From positions 1-20,358 of IMG/VR virus record IMGVR_UViG_3300009074_000052: a DNA stretch of 20,358 bases. One strand, written 5' to 3'. A model generated the notes under the pieces. It was not told the origin of the DNA. It ran no database searches and saw only the letters and a list, made by a program, of their open reading frames with translations. A program made the position numbers and the translations under genes. Below are positions 1 to 6,481 of this stretch, piece after piece (the stretch's first letter is position 1; each line of letters begins with the position of its first letter). This stretch comes from a virus.

Positions 1-298
1 CCATAATCTTCTTGGCAAGCGCACCCTTAATACCAGCACGGTCGTTCTTACCCTCAGCCGAGGCAATTTCGCGTTGATGTTTGATCCACTCTTTCACGCT
101 AGACATGTGGAGCGGATCATCAGTCGGGAGGTCAAGAACATTTTGGTGGATGTTCTTATAGGTTGGTGGGTTCTCAAGCATACGCTTTTCGCGAGCTTTA
201 GCCAGACGCTCTACGGCAGCTGCCTTTTGCTCAGCTGACATTGGTTTACGTGGTTTACGGATCTTCTTGCGGACGTAACTTTCAGGTTCTTTAGCCAT
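1..298 (-). CDS. Conserved basic phage protein, C-terminus cut by window edge
   Basis: The reading frame opens with ATG at 298 and stays open to base 1, giving at least 99 residues; the stop lies outside the window. The N-terminus is very basic (MAKEPESYVRKKIRKPRKP), followed by an Ala/Lys-rich probable helix and a segment with the words NPPTYKNIHQNV and DDPLHMSSVKEW. A GAGTGAGA stretch sits about 8-14 bases before the ATG, and a strong promoter (-35 at 351-356, -10 at 328-333) lies just upstream, so this is the first gene of its own transcript. Proteins with this style of N-terminus are recalled from marine T4-like phages as unknowns. The charge suggests nucleic-acid binding, but that is inference only. 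Confidence 0.8.
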   Translation of the reverse strand, partial: MAKEPESYVRKKIRKPRKPMSAEQKAAAVERLAKAREKRMLENPPTYKNIHQNVLDLPTDDPLHMSSVKEWIKHQREIASAEGKNDRAGIKGALAKKIM

Positions 299-327
299 AA
301 TCTTAATCTCACTCAATTTGAACAACA

Positions 328-356
328 AGTATACTATAGTCTATGTAGGATGTCAA
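328..356 (-). promoter_or_regulatory. Sigma70-like promoter, TTGACA-N17-TATACT
   Basis: Read on the minus strand, TTGACA (351-356) is separated by exactly 17 bases from TATACT (328-333). The -35 matches consensus at 6/6 and the -10 at 5/6. The predicted start near 321 lies about 23 bases before the ATG at 298, leaving a leader with room for a ribosome site. It drives the gene that runs off the left edge. Confidence 0.85.
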
Positions 357-368
357 CCTTTTTTTGAT

Positions 369-674
369 CTATCTGCCGATATGGGTTAAATCAGAGTTGG
401 GCACGACCATGTATCCACCTTTATTGTATGCTATTGATACGGTGTAATTCTTTGATACTTCGCGCTTGTATGAATCGTCGACTTGAACGTTAGACGATGG
501 GGGAGTGAGTGGAGCAGACATATAATCATTCTGCTCCTCTCTTCGGTATGGCACTGCCTTAACTGGCATCTCTCTGAATGCGGGCTTATACTTCTTTGTT
601 GTATTTAATGCCTTTGTTTTACGCTTACGTCCAGACATATCATATCTCAATGATCCAGCAGTCGTACCTTTCAT
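369..674 (-). CDS. Conserved small phage protein, unknown function
   Basis: A 101-residue protein starting at ATG 674, with GAGAGAA about 6-8 bases upstream and only three bases after the stop of the glycosyltransferase gene. A second Met at residue 13 (MSGRKRKTKALN) could be the true start. The N-terminus is basic, the middle is Pro-rich (SAPLTPPSSN), and the C-terminal part (residues about 75-101, with YTVSIAYNKGGYMVVP) looks like a compact beta-rich unit. I recall similar proteins in pelagic T4-like phages with no assigned function. No catalytic motif, membrane segment or signal peptide is visible. It is the last gene before the promoter at 328-356. Confidence 0.75.
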   Translation of the reverse strand: MKGTTAGSLRYDMSGRKRKTKALNTTKKYKPAFREMPVKAVPYRREEQNDYMSAPLTPPSSNVQVDDSYKREVSKNYTVSIAYNKGGYMVVPNSDLTHIGR

Positions 675-677
675 AAT

Positions 678-1679
678 TTATTCTCTCAGTAGCTTACTAA
701 ACAGTTGGAGCCATTCACTCTCTCTGTAACTCCAATTATAAAAATTGTCAATATATACTTTAGCCATTTCCAACTTACTTTGCTGTCCAGCAGAGCGATG
801 GCTGTGTATGGCATTGACCAATGTCTCAATGAATTCATGCGCATGGCTATTGGGATCTTCATGATACTGGTACATTGTCGCAAACCCAGCAGTCGTTTCT
901 GGTAATGCTGCATGATTAGGACAAACAATCTCGCATCCAGCACTCATAGCTTCTATAGCAGCAATACATGAAGTCTCTTGCCAAATGTTAGGATATGCAA
1001 AGATATGTGCTTGTTTTAGAGCTTCACGCACAACATCATTAGGCTGATAACCATGATACGTCATATTTGGATGAGAGTCAACCTTTTCAAACACACCTTT
1101 ATATGGGATATCTCTATCTGCCCAACCATAAGCATTGAATGACGAATACACATCAAGGTGTAATTCCACCTGATCTTTAAAGTGATTACATATCCACTCA
1201 AAGCAAGGAACAAGAATCTCAAGACCGCGATGAGGAGTTGTGTGATAGATTAGGTTGATTCGCTCGGTTGGCTTTGGTTCGGTCAACACGATTGGATCGA
1301 TAGCATTGTGGATAACATGCGTTTCTTTATAGCGAAGAGCATGTTGATAGTGGAATGATTGCATCTGGTGATTGCTCACAAATACAATTTTATCAAACTT
1401 ATTCCTGCTGCTCGGCTTACTTAGATGGGCAGCTTCTGGATCATCACAAGTGTCATGCAGAAGAAGAATGTTCTTTTTAGAAAGATCGATACTATCTTCA
1501 CGAACTCTAGAATGGATCACATTGATCTTATCATCAAGCCCATTCCTTTCTAAGATATCAGTTATCCGTTCAGCCATCATTTCCGTGCCGCCTTTAGCGT
1601 CAGCATATGTGCCGTCAGCTTGGGGTTTCGGAAACGAGACATCAACCATTTCTTCTTCTGCAATGACATCAAGGCTCAT
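678..1679 (-). CDS. GT4-type (GT-B fold) glycosyltransferase
   Basis: A 333-residue glycosyltransferase with the GT-B layout. The N-terminal domain contains a KGGTE loop (residues 29-33), typical of the Gly-rich acceptor loop of GT4 enzymes. The C-terminal donor-binding domain carries PNIWQETSCIAAIEAM, giving the E-x7-E signature at E235 and E243, followed by GCEIVCPNHAALPE. The word IYHTTPHRGLE (about 144-154) corresponds to the interdomain strand with a basic patch near the phosphate. The family transfers a sugar from a nucleotide-sugar to an acceptor; the acceptor here is unknown (phage DNA, virion protein or host surface glycan). Its ATG overlaps the stop of the upstream gene as TAATG at 1679. 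Length is near normal for the family. It is one of four glycosyltransferase-like genes in the window. Confidence 0.85.
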   Translation of the reverse strand: MSLDVIAEEEMVDVSFPKPQADGTYADAKGGTEMMAERITDILERNGLDDKINVIHSRVREDSIDLSKKNILLLHDTCDDPEAAHLSKPSSRNKFDKIVFVSNHQMQSFHYQHALRYKETHVIHNAIDPIVLTEPKPTERINLIYHTTPHRGLEILVPCFEWICNHFKDQVELHLDVYSSFNAYGWADRDIPYKGVFEKVDSHPNMTYHGYQPNDVVREALKQAHIFAYPNIWQETSCIAAIEAMSAGCEIVCPNHAALPETTAGFATMYQYHEDPNSHAHEFIETLVNAIHSHRSAGQQSKLEMAKVYIDNFYNWSYRESEWLQLFSKLLRE

Positions 1680-1960
1680 TATGCTTCAACTTCCGAGTCA
1701 ACATGAGCAATAGATTTAATTTTATCCATACGGAAAGATCGCCAGCCATTAGCATTAACGTCCCAAACAGACAAAGAAGTTTCCGCAGCTTTCTTAGTGT
1801 CACCATCAACTTTAGAAGCAACAGCAGCTGGAAGAATGTCACGTTTAAGAGTACATGTCATAACACGCTCGTCACCGTTCAGTTTGTCGAATGTAACTTG
1901 TAGTACATTCGCGACAAGAAGATCGCGCAATTCGTCACGACTAAATTGATTATAAACCAT
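1679..1960 (-). CDS. DUF2693-like small protein (SH3-type beta-barrel)
   Basis: A 93-residue protein. An ATG at 1972 is in frame, but the ATG at 1960 (MVYNQFSRDEL) is preceded by GAGG at six bases and is the better start. The pattern of an N-terminal helix (RDELRDLLVAN), then VLQVTFDKLNGDERVMTCTL, a variable middle, and a C-terminal LSVWDVNANGWRSFRMDKI matches the small proteins of T4-like phages that I recall as DUF2693 or 'SH3 beta-barrel fold-containing protein'. These resemble WYL-type ligand-binding barrels, but their role in phage is unknown. It is translationally coupled through a TAATG overlap to the GT4 glycosyltransferase gene downstream. Confidence 0.75.
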   Translation of the reverse strand: MVYNQFSRDELRDLLVANVLQVTFDKLNGDERVMTCTLKRDILPAAVASKVDGDTKKAAETSLSVWDVNANGWRSFRMDKIKSIAHVDSEVEA

Positions 1961-1986
1961 ACAATACCTCATAAAATATCACCGAA

Positions 1987-2076
1987 TTAAATAACAAAAG
2001 AAGTGGTTCTTCGATCACGTGTCACAGAGCTTTTGGCTCTATCGTGATCCTCGTTGAGACTTCCCCATTGCCTCAT
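1987..2076 (-). CDS. Possible 29-residue protein in a structured gap
   Basis: An ATG at 2076, four bases after the stop of the membrane-protein gene, opens a 29-codon frame ending with TAA at 1987. The peptide is strongly charged (starts MRQWGSLNEDHDRAK, with a basic TRDRR segment near the end). Tight spacing and coding-like composition favour a gene. Against it, there is no visible Shine-Dalgarno sequence and the same bases form a hairpin (2013-2049). Without it, 1961-2080 would be one of the two longest gaps in an otherwise packed genome. Confidence 0.4.
   Translation of the reverse strand: MRQWGSLNEDHDRAKSSVTRDRRTTSFVI
2013..2049 (-). other. Interrupted hairpin between two genes
   Basis: GATCACG (2013-2019) pairs with CGTGATC (2043-2049), and inside them AGAGC (2026-2030) pairs with GCTCT (2036-2040) around a five-base loop. 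The internal loop is asymmetric (six bases against two). No T-run follows on either strand, so it is not a canonical intrinsic terminator. It may be an RNA processing or stability element, or a chance fold inside the 29-codon frame. Confidence 0.4.
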
Positions 2077-2080
2077 ATAT

Positions 2081-2248
2081 TTACGCTTTGTCTCGTTTCA
2101 ACCATTGGTCTACTTCGCAACCGATAAGTGTAACACTTACCACTATTTGTACAGGATCAAACATCACAATACCAGCGACCAGCCCAACAAGACCGATCGT
2201 TAAACCAAAGCCGATAGCGGCACGTGTCTTCATAAATTTACTAAACAT
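2081..2248 (-). CDS. Small membrane protein, two hydrophobic segments
   Basis: A 55-residue protein starting at ATG 2248 (MFSKFMKTRAAIG). GGAG lies six bases before this ATG and only three before a second in-frame ATG at 2251, so 2248 is preferred; a longer in-frame extension upstream overlaps another small gene and is unlikely to be translated. Two hydrophobic stretches, about residues 11-30 and 33-44, are separated by a DP turn, and the C-terminus is charged (DQWLKRDKA). This predicts a helical hairpin in the inner membrane. The function is unknown. The start overlaps the last eight bases of the 45-residue gene upstream, so the two are probably co-translated. Confidence 0.65.
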   Translation of the reverse strand: MFSKFMKTRAAIGFGLTIGLVGLVAGIVMFDPVQIVVSVTLIGCEVDQWLKRDKA

Positions 2249-2378
2249 CATTATCTCCAACAAGTCTTCTACATTCTTCGAATCTTCGCATTGACGTTCT
2301 AACGCCATAAAGGTCGTCTTGATTATCAACCGCAAACGCCAACCAAAATAACAACCAGATCCGAGCAATCAATAACAT
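2241..2378 (-). CDS. 45-residue membrane-anchored peptide, predicted leaderless
   Basis: ATG at 2378 opens a 45-codon frame ending with TAG at 2241. The N-terminus is a hydrophobic anchor or signal-like helix (MLLIARIWLLFWLAFAV), followed by a charged tail with MRRFEECRRL. The ATG lies exactly six bases after a consensus TATAAT (2385-2390), so the first base of the codon is the expected transcription start and there is no room for a ribosome-binding site. The stop overlaps the next start as ATGTTTAG. Function unknown. That a promoter, start codon and coupled stop all agree is the main support for a gene this small. Confidence 0.6.
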   Translation of the reverse strand: MLLIARIWLLFWLAFAVDNQDDLYGVRTSMRRFEECRRLVGDNDV

Positions 2379-2384
2379 GAGTTT

Positions 2385-2413
2385 ATTATACTACATTGCT
2401 CAATATAAGTCAA
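2385..2413 (-). promoter_or_regulatory. Sigma70-like promoter, TTGACT-N17-TATAAT
   Basis: On the minus strand TTGACT (2408-2413) directly follows the TAG stop of the GroES-like gene and is 17 bases from a perfect TATAAT (2385-2390). The ATG of the 45-residue gene begins six bases after the -10, predicting a leaderless transcript that continues through the small membrane protein, the DUF2693-like gene and the GT4 gene. Confidence 0.85.
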
Positions 2414-2677
2414 CTACAATACAACTTTAATATTCTCAGCAGGAACGATATTTAGTTTCTTTCCCTCTACAGTAATGGGAATACTATTAGCCCAACTCAG
2501 GTATACGACATCACCGACTACCACGTCTTCGACGCTATCGGCTACAGCCAATACAGTTGCTGGCTTAGATGATTGATCATCGTCAGGTGTCCCAGTTAGG
2601 ATAATGCCGCCCATCGTTGTTGTTTCTTTTTCTTCCGCTTCCAGCATGACTAACACGCTATCATTTAACATCTTCAT
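2414..2677 (-). CDS. GroES-like co-chaperonin
   Basis: An 87-residue protein with the layout of the GroES (Cpn10) fold: an N-terminal strand (MLNDSVLVMLEAEEKE), a mobile-loop-like region with TTTMGGIIL (about 19-28) that should contact GroEL, then PATVLAVADSVEDVVVGDVVYL (39-60) and a C-terminal LNIVPAENIKVVL. It is slightly shorter than the usual 95-97 residues of GroES. Phages of the T4 group encode their own co-chaperonins (T4 gp31) to let host GroEL fold the major capsid protein, which is the likely role; no GroEL is seen in the window. ATG 2677 has AAGGTG about nine bases upstream. The gene follows a tRNA and a 34-residue gene, from the promoter at 2891-2919. Confidence 0.88.
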   Translation of the reverse strand: MKMLNDSVLVMLEAEEKETTTMGGIILTGTPDDDQSSKPATVLAVADSVEDVVVGDVVYLSWANSIPITVEGKKLNIVPAENIKVVL

Positions 2678-2680
2678 CTA

Positions 2681-2785
2681 TTATTCACCTTGTTTTAAAC
2701 GTTCAATTATTTCAATTAAATCATCCATAGCTTCCATATCGCTCTGGGATTCAGTATCAATTTCTAGCTCAATTTTTATTTTCAT
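2681..2785 (-). CDS. 34-residue acidic protein, unknown
   Basis: ATG at 2785 opens a 34-codon frame ending with TAA at 2681, three bases before the GroES-like start. The peptide begins MKIKIELEIDTE and ends in a likely amphipathic helix (MDDLIEIIERLKQGE). This alternation of a beta strand and an acidic helix is typical of small T4-like phage proteins of unknown role. The gene's 3' end carries the AAGGTG that serves as ribosome site for the GroES-like gene, suggesting coupled translation. It lies 15 bases after the tRNA gene, so the same transcript probably carries all three. Confidence 0.65.
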   Translation of the reverse strand: MKIKIELEIDTESQSDMEAMDDLIEIIERLKQGE

Positions 2786-2800
2786 CTGTCACACTTTATC

Positions 2801-2876
<76 letters not shown>

Positions 2877-2890
2877 ATTGTTAAGTTGTT

Positions 2891-2919
2891 ATTATACTAC
2901 ACATTTGGGTGAAAGGCAA
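2891..2919 (-). promoter_or_regulatory. Sigma70-like promoter, TTGCCT-N17-TATAAT
   Basis: On the minus strand TTGCCT (2914-2919) is 17 bases from a perfect TATAAT (2891-2896). The predicted start near 2884 lies about eight bases before the first base of tRNA-Thr, with the 34-residue gene and the GroES-like gene downstream. Confidence 0.82.
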
Positions 2920-2942
2920 GCGTTATTTGGGTAATAGTTGGC

Positions 2943-3095
2943 TTACCATTGGTGGATCACGCCTGCTATGATAACAAAGCATGTAATAAAGTTTACAAGG
3001 ACAATCACCGTTCTTATGGACGCTACAAGATCAGCTTCGCTTTTACTGCCGACTTTCTCGCCCAGTGACTTAGCCCATAATCGCCACCAACGCAT
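2943..3095 (-). CDS. 50-residue single-pass membrane protein
   Basis: ATG at 3095 opens a 50-codon frame ending with TAA at 2943. It starts MRWWRLWAKSLGEKVG, continues with a charged stretch (SKSEADLVASIRT), and has one hydrophobic segment (about residues 29-46: TVIVLVNFITCFVIIAGV). I recall very similar small proteins with the same MRW-x-RLWAK start in marine T4-like phages, always without function. The start overlaps the stop of the previous gene as TAATG, showing coupled translation. It is the last gene before the tRNA promoter. The pairing with another one-pass protein hints at a small membrane complex. Confidence 0.8.
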   Translation of the reverse strand: MRWWRLWAKSLGEKVGSKSEADLVASIRTVIVLVNFITCFVIIAGVIHQW

Positions 3096-3232
3096 TAGTC
3101 CTTGCCTCTACGACGATCAATGCCAATGTCTGTTACCACAATCAAATATAACACACCAACGATAACACTTGTGACCATAAGACCAATCATCGCATAACTT
3201 AATGTATTTCCTAACATGTTTAATATATCCAT
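3095..3232 (-). CDS. 45-residue single-pass membrane protein
   Basis: ATG at 3232 opens a 45-codon frame ending with TAA at 3095. AGAGGA lies seven bases before the ATG, a good ribosome site, and the upstream stop is only two bases away. The peptide starts MDILNMLGNTLSYAMIG, has one hydrophobic segment at about residues 14-35, and ends with DRRRGKD, a positive tail that would favour a cytoplasmic C-terminus. Function unknown. It is coupled to the 50-residue membrane protein through TAATG. Confidence 0.75.
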   Translation of the reverse strand: MDILNMLGNTLSYAMIGLMVTSVIVGVLYLIVVTDIGIDRRRGKD

Positions 3233-3234
3233 GA

Positions 3235-3870
3235 CTATTCCTCTATTGCCATTATCATACTAGTTTTATCAACGCCATTGCTTATAAACTCTTGCCCCAA
3301 CCACTGTATCTCATCATGAAGTTCTAGAGCCATATGCTCTATGGTCTCAATACCAGTCCTCTCACGCTCATGAGCATACCAAGCCAACACATTAGATACC
3401 TCATGTATTTTATTGTCGATATAAAGCGCATTAGTGTTCGGGTTTGTTGAGTCTCCAGAGACAGCTAACAAAGAATCAGGCAGGACAATAGTATTCATCA
3501 CAATTGAGTCGATGTTAAGAACTAACACCTTTCCAGCATTAGCCAATACAACTGGCAAATTTTTGTGTTTTGAATTTCTATATTCTTTGACACGGTCATC
3601 ATCAGTCATACCATTAGTGTCTAGTTCTTCAAATGTACATGTAAACTTCTCTTCCACATCATCCATGAGAAAGGAAACTCTTTCATATACCATCGGAGAA
3701 GGATTCACTATATGTACATGGCAAGGCATTCCACCACTACCAGTAACCGACCTGACGAATGCTTCGCCATGTTTCATGAAGTACAGACTATCGCAGGCAG
3801 CAAATACTACTGGGTTGCATTGCACTATTCCATCAAGATTTTCTTCATCTATAACTATTGTGTCACTCAT
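3235..3870 (-). CDS. GT-A-like protein, possible glycosyltransferase
   Basis: A 211-residue protein whose layout resembles small GT-A glycosyltransferases: an early strand and helix (VVFAACDSLYFMKHGEAFVRSV, residues 21-42), then HVHIVNPSPMVYERV, and a central strand ending in an acidic residue (VLVLNIDSIVMN, with D121). In active GT-A enzymes this place holds a DxD metal site; here it reads D-S-I, so catalysis is uncertain. It may be a degenerate or non-classical member, or a binding partner of the next enzyme. It overlaps the upstream GT8-like gene by ATGA at 3867-3870, so the pair is translated together. Confidence 0.55.
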   Translation of the reverse strand: MSDTIVIDEENLDGIVQCNPVVFAACDSLYFMKHGEAFVRSVTGSGGMPCHVHIVNPSPMVYERVSFLMDDVEEKFTCTFEELDTNGMTDDDRVKEYRNSKHKNLPVVLANAGKVLVLNIDSIVMNTIVLPDSLLAVSGDSTNPNTNALYIDNKIHEVSNVLAWYAHERERTGIETIEHMALELHDEIQWLGQEFISNGVDKTSMIMAIEE

Positions 3871-4589
3871 TGTCCGATAATCCCATATTGTATACCACGA
3901 TCAACCGCATAATCTTCAACACGATATCCTTCATTTTCAGCTTCATCCACTTTATCCCAAAACAACTCAACCAGCTCGTGTTTAGGATGGTCAACAGTTT
4001 CGCCAGTAAACCATTTCGGCTTCCATGGCTGGGTTGGCATATGAGTGTAATGTATTTGTTTGAATGGCTCGACATCACCGTCATGGCTATTCCATGCAGG
4101 GTCTAAAGTGCCGATGGGTATCTCTTGTTGTACAAAGTTTATGAACCTGTGGTGTGCTCTTGGATCGACTTTCCATTGAGCTGACGGCTTTTGACCTTTA
4201 AACTTAGAGCAATCAAATAAGATAACACAGAACTCTTTACCGCCAAACCGTTTGCCGTCTCGGGCAAGCATTACATTGTCACCCATATCCATATCAAACA
4301 ACTCACCAATGTCATGGAAGTTTAACATATCAACATCAGTGTATATTGCTCGTCCTTCAAAGTTACAGTATTCGGGGATAGCCCAGCGGAATCCTGAGAA
4401 TGGAGTAGACCAATTCTGATCAGCAAAGCCATGCCAGAAAGAATTAGGATCATCTGTTTTACGCATCCAAACAATTTCAATACTACGAAAGGAATTGTTC
4501 CTCAACGTATACTCATACGCCATCTCAATCAATGCGTCTTCACCATTAGATGACGTACCAATAAACAACTTCACAGGATCTTTATTCAT
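3867..4589 (-). CDS. GT8-like (GT-A fold) glycosyltransferase
   Basis: A 240-residue protein with the signs of a retaining GT-A enzyme. FIGTSSNGEDALIEMAYEYTL forms the first strand and helix, RWAIPEYCNFEGRAIYTDVDM leads into a DxD metal-binding motif (D85-V86-D87), and a late His-containing segment (KQIHYTHMPTQPW) matches the position of the C-terminal metal/diphosphate-binding His of GT8. Use of a nucleotide-sugar donor is family knowledge; the acceptor cannot be told. ATG 4589 has GAGG six bases upstream. The end overlaps the next GT-A-like gene by four bases. Confidence 0.75.
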   Translation of the reverse strand: MNKDPVKLFIGTSSNGEDALIEMAYEYTLRNNSFRSIEIVWMRKTDDPNSFWHGFADQNWSTPFSGFRWAIPEYCNFEGRAIYTDVDMLNFHDIGELFDMDMGDNVMLARDGKRFGGKEFCVILFDCSKFKGQKPSAQWKVDPRAHHRFINFVQQEIPIGTLDPAWNSHDGDVEPFKQIHYTHMPTQPWKPKWFTGETVDHPKHELVELFWDKVDEAENEGYRVEDYAVDRGIQYGIIGQ

Positions 4590-4607
4590 AATAACCTCAT
4601 TATATAT

Positions 4608-5057
4608 TTAAGACTTGAACTCTTCTTTCAACTTACTCACATGCTTACTATGTATCTTACAGCCGATGAACTCGTTATAATACTCGTCCCGCAAAAGAAC
4701 ATCTTTCCCAAACTGTTCCTTTGCCTCGTAGTATGTACACTCACCCTTTGTTCTTGCTAGGTGTAGTATCTCACGTTTGAATGGTGTGCCATTCTCAACT
4801 AACAGCTTAACCGACTCACTGGATCCATAATAATCTTTCCAGTCAGACGGAACTTTAGTCTTAACCCTGCGCTTGCGAGTCTTGGTTACTGGCAGAGTCT
4901 TTGGCTTCCAGAAAAACTTCTTACCAACATACATCTTGCCAGTTTCCAATTCAGTCAGGCGATAACAAAAGCCGACCCATTCCTTTAACTCTTCTTCGGA
5001 TGGGTCGTATGGTCTGCCTTTATATATCCAAGGGTTTACATAATTATTCGTCTTCAA
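4608..5057 (-). CDS. GIY-YIG-like nuclease-family protein, TTG start
   Basis: A 149-residue protein. WVGFCYRLTELETGKMYVGKKFF (residues 27-49) resembles the GIY-YIG core, with the second motif as Y-V-G at 43-45, and YYGSSESVKLLVENG (76-90) plus KGECTYYEAKEQF (104-116) follow, as in small phage proteins often labelled GIY-YIG or Seg/Hef-like. The basic insert KTRKRRVKTK (59-68) would suit DNA binding. An in-frame TAG lies two codons before the TTG at 5057 and no Met occurs before the motif, so initiation must be at TTG (or an ATT). It overlaps the zinc-ribbon gene by 14 bases. It may be a free-standing homing-type nuclease or a domesticated DNA-processing protein. Confidence 0.65.
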   Translation of the reverse strand: MKTNNYVNPWIYKGRPYDPSEEELKEWVGFCYRLTELETGKMYVGKKFFWKPKTLPVTKTRKRRVKTKVPSDWKDYYGSSESVKLLVENGTPFKREILHLARTKGECTYYEAKEQFGKDVLLRDEYYNEFIGCKIHSKHVSKLKEEFKS

Positions 5058-5235
5058 AATCTAACTCGTCAAGCGCATCAAACTCAATAACGTCACTGAG
5101 ATCAACTTCTGCTCCACAATAGGGGCAATATAGCGGTGGGTCTGTAATGTCATCCTGATTAAGGAGAATAACCTGATATTCACTGCTACATTCTTCACAA
5201 CATAACGTTGTTACTTCCTTTACTTCTTCTTCCAT
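5044..5235 (-). CDS. Small zinc-ribbon protein
   Basis: A 63-residue acidic protein. There are two adjacent ATGs at 5238 and 5235; GAGG stands one and four bases away from them, so 5235 is slightly favoured. Counting from 5238, Cys13/Cys14/Cys17 (CCEEC) and Cys38/Cys41 (YCPYCGAE) form two CxxC knuckles, the pattern of a zinc ribbon. The C-terminus is an acidic tail (DELDFEDE) that could mimic DNA or bind a basic partner. It follows the glutaredoxin-NrdB gene by six bases. No enzymatic role can be inferred; small zinc-ribbon proteins are common beside ribonucleotide reductase genes in marine T4-like phages. Confidence 0.75.
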   Translation of the reverse strand: MEEEVKEVTTLCCEECSSEYQVILLNQDDITDPPLYCPYCGAEVDLSDVIEFDALDELDFEDE

Positions 5236-5244
5236 CATTCCTCT

Positions 5245-6444
5245 CTACGATGCGTATGCATCATCCCACGTTCCTGTAAGACCAGCAACTTCATATTCTG
5301 TCACACGGTTCTCAAAGAAGTTCGTGTGGTCTGCACCATTCAATACCCACTCCAACCATGGGAGCGGATTCTCTTTTACTCTGAAGTTTGTTCGTAAACC
5401 TAACTGAAGCAATCTTCTGTCTGTTATATAGCGGATATACTGTTTTACTTCTGCAGCGTCTAAGCCTTCAACCTCGCCCATCTTGTAAGCCAGATCAATA
5501 AACTTATCTTCTAGCTTCACAGCTTGTCGTGCTATCTCATATATATCTTTCTTAAAATCTTCGTCTACGATACGTGGATGCTCAGCGCAGAATGCTTTGA
5601 ATAGCTTAGAGTTACCCTCAACGTGAATCGACTCATCACGGATAGACCATTCTACAACCTTGCCCATGCCTTTCATCTTACCATAACGCTGGAAGTTTAG
5701 TAGCATTACAAACGATGCAAATAACGCAACACCCTCGTTGAACACAGACTTAGCAAGCGACAATCCGAGACCACGCATAGTAGTAACATCATTCTCGGTC
5801 ATAAAGTCGATCTTATCAGCCATCTCTGAATACTCAAGAAAGGCATGATACTCGCTGTCAGGCAGACCAAGTGTTTCGTTCAGTAGAGCATATGCTCTTT
5901 GGTGGATACCCTCACGAGCAGCAAACGATCCAAGCATATTACGCACTTCATTGTTCTTAAATTTAGGAACAAAGTTATCGTAGTAATTCTGACCAACCGC
6001 AACGTCTGACTGAGTAAACAAGCGCAGTACATTGGTGATGTAATCTTTCTCTACCTGTGTAACCTTACCCATCTTCCAATCAGTAACGTCTTCAGAGAGA
6101 TCAATCTCGTCTTCGATCCAGTGAGCCTTTTCGTGACGTGTAGTAATATCTACAGCCCAAGGATAATGGAATGGTTTGTACGTTTCAGAGAACTCAAGCA
6201 GACCGCCAGCTTTCTTAACTAGCGTGTCAGCAATCTTCATAAGATCGTCATATGTTCCAATGTGCTTATCATCAATAAAGATCTGCGGTACAGATCGTGC
6301 GTTCGGCAGTTTCTGGTAGAACGCCAAACGTTGTTCTTGATCATCTAGCTTGACCTCACGGACAACATATCCATGAGTCTCAAACCAATACTTTGCCTTT
6401 ACACAAAATGGGCAATTACTTTTACTGTAAATTAATACGTCCAA
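5245..6444 (-). CDS. nrdB: Glutaredoxin fused to ribonucleotide reductase beta subunit
   Basis: A 399-residue fusion. Residues 1-75 are a glutaredoxin with the active site CPFC (11-14) and the SVPQIF cis-Pro loop (51-56). The rest is a class Ia NrdB: by spacing to E. coli the metal ligands are D147, E178, H181, E237, E271 and H274, and Y185 is the radical tyrosine (REGIHQRAY). NrdB supplies the radical to NrdA for making deoxynucleotides; the fused glutaredoxin can re-reduce NrdA's C-terminal cysteines. Initiation must be at TTG 6444: an in-frame TAG lies four codons upstream, and AGGAGAG precedes the TTG with a six-base gap after GGAG. The C-terminal tail (GLTGTWDDAYAS) is likely the NrdA-binding peptide. 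The gene follows nrdA by 37 bases. Confidence 0.95.
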   Translation of the reverse strand: MDVLIYSKSNCPFCVKAKYWFETHGYVVREVKLDDQEQRLAFYQKLPNARSVPQIFIDDKHIGTYDDLMKIADTLVKKAGGLLEFSETYKPFHYPWAVDITTRHEKAHWIEDEIDLSEDVTDWKMGKVTQVEKDYITNVLRLFTQSDVAVGQNYYDNFVPKFKNNEVRNMLGSFAAREGIHQRAYALLNETLGLPDSEYHAFLEYSEMADKIDFMTENDVTTMRGLGLSLAKSVFNEGVALFASFVMLLNFQRYGKMKGMGKVVEWSIRDESIHVEGNSKLFKAFCAEHPRIVDEDFKKDIYEIARQAVKLEDKFIDLAYKMGEVEGLDAAEVKQYIRYITDRRLLQLGLRTNFRVKENPLPWLEWVLNGADHTNFFENRVTEYEVAGLTGTWDDAYAS

Positions 6445-6481
6445 TTCTCTCTCCTAGAATATGTATATTTCATTTGACTCA

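Noticed and set aside
1998-2011. AAGAA-CCAC-TTCTT hairpin as terminator
   Set aside because: Stem is only five mostly A-T pairs and the T-run is broken; too weak to call.
2249-2368. N-terminal extension of the 55-residue membrane protein
   Set aside because: It overlaps the 45-residue gene in another frame and begins without a ribosome site, whereas GGAG stands six bases before ATG 2248.
2938-3165. 75-codon plus-strand frame
   Set aside because: Antisense to two small minus-strand genes that have coupled starts and a recognisable MRW-type family member.
4599-4604. TATAAT before the GT8-like gene as a promoter
   Set aside because: No -35-like hexamer at 16-18 bases; the only TTGAAA is 21 bases away.
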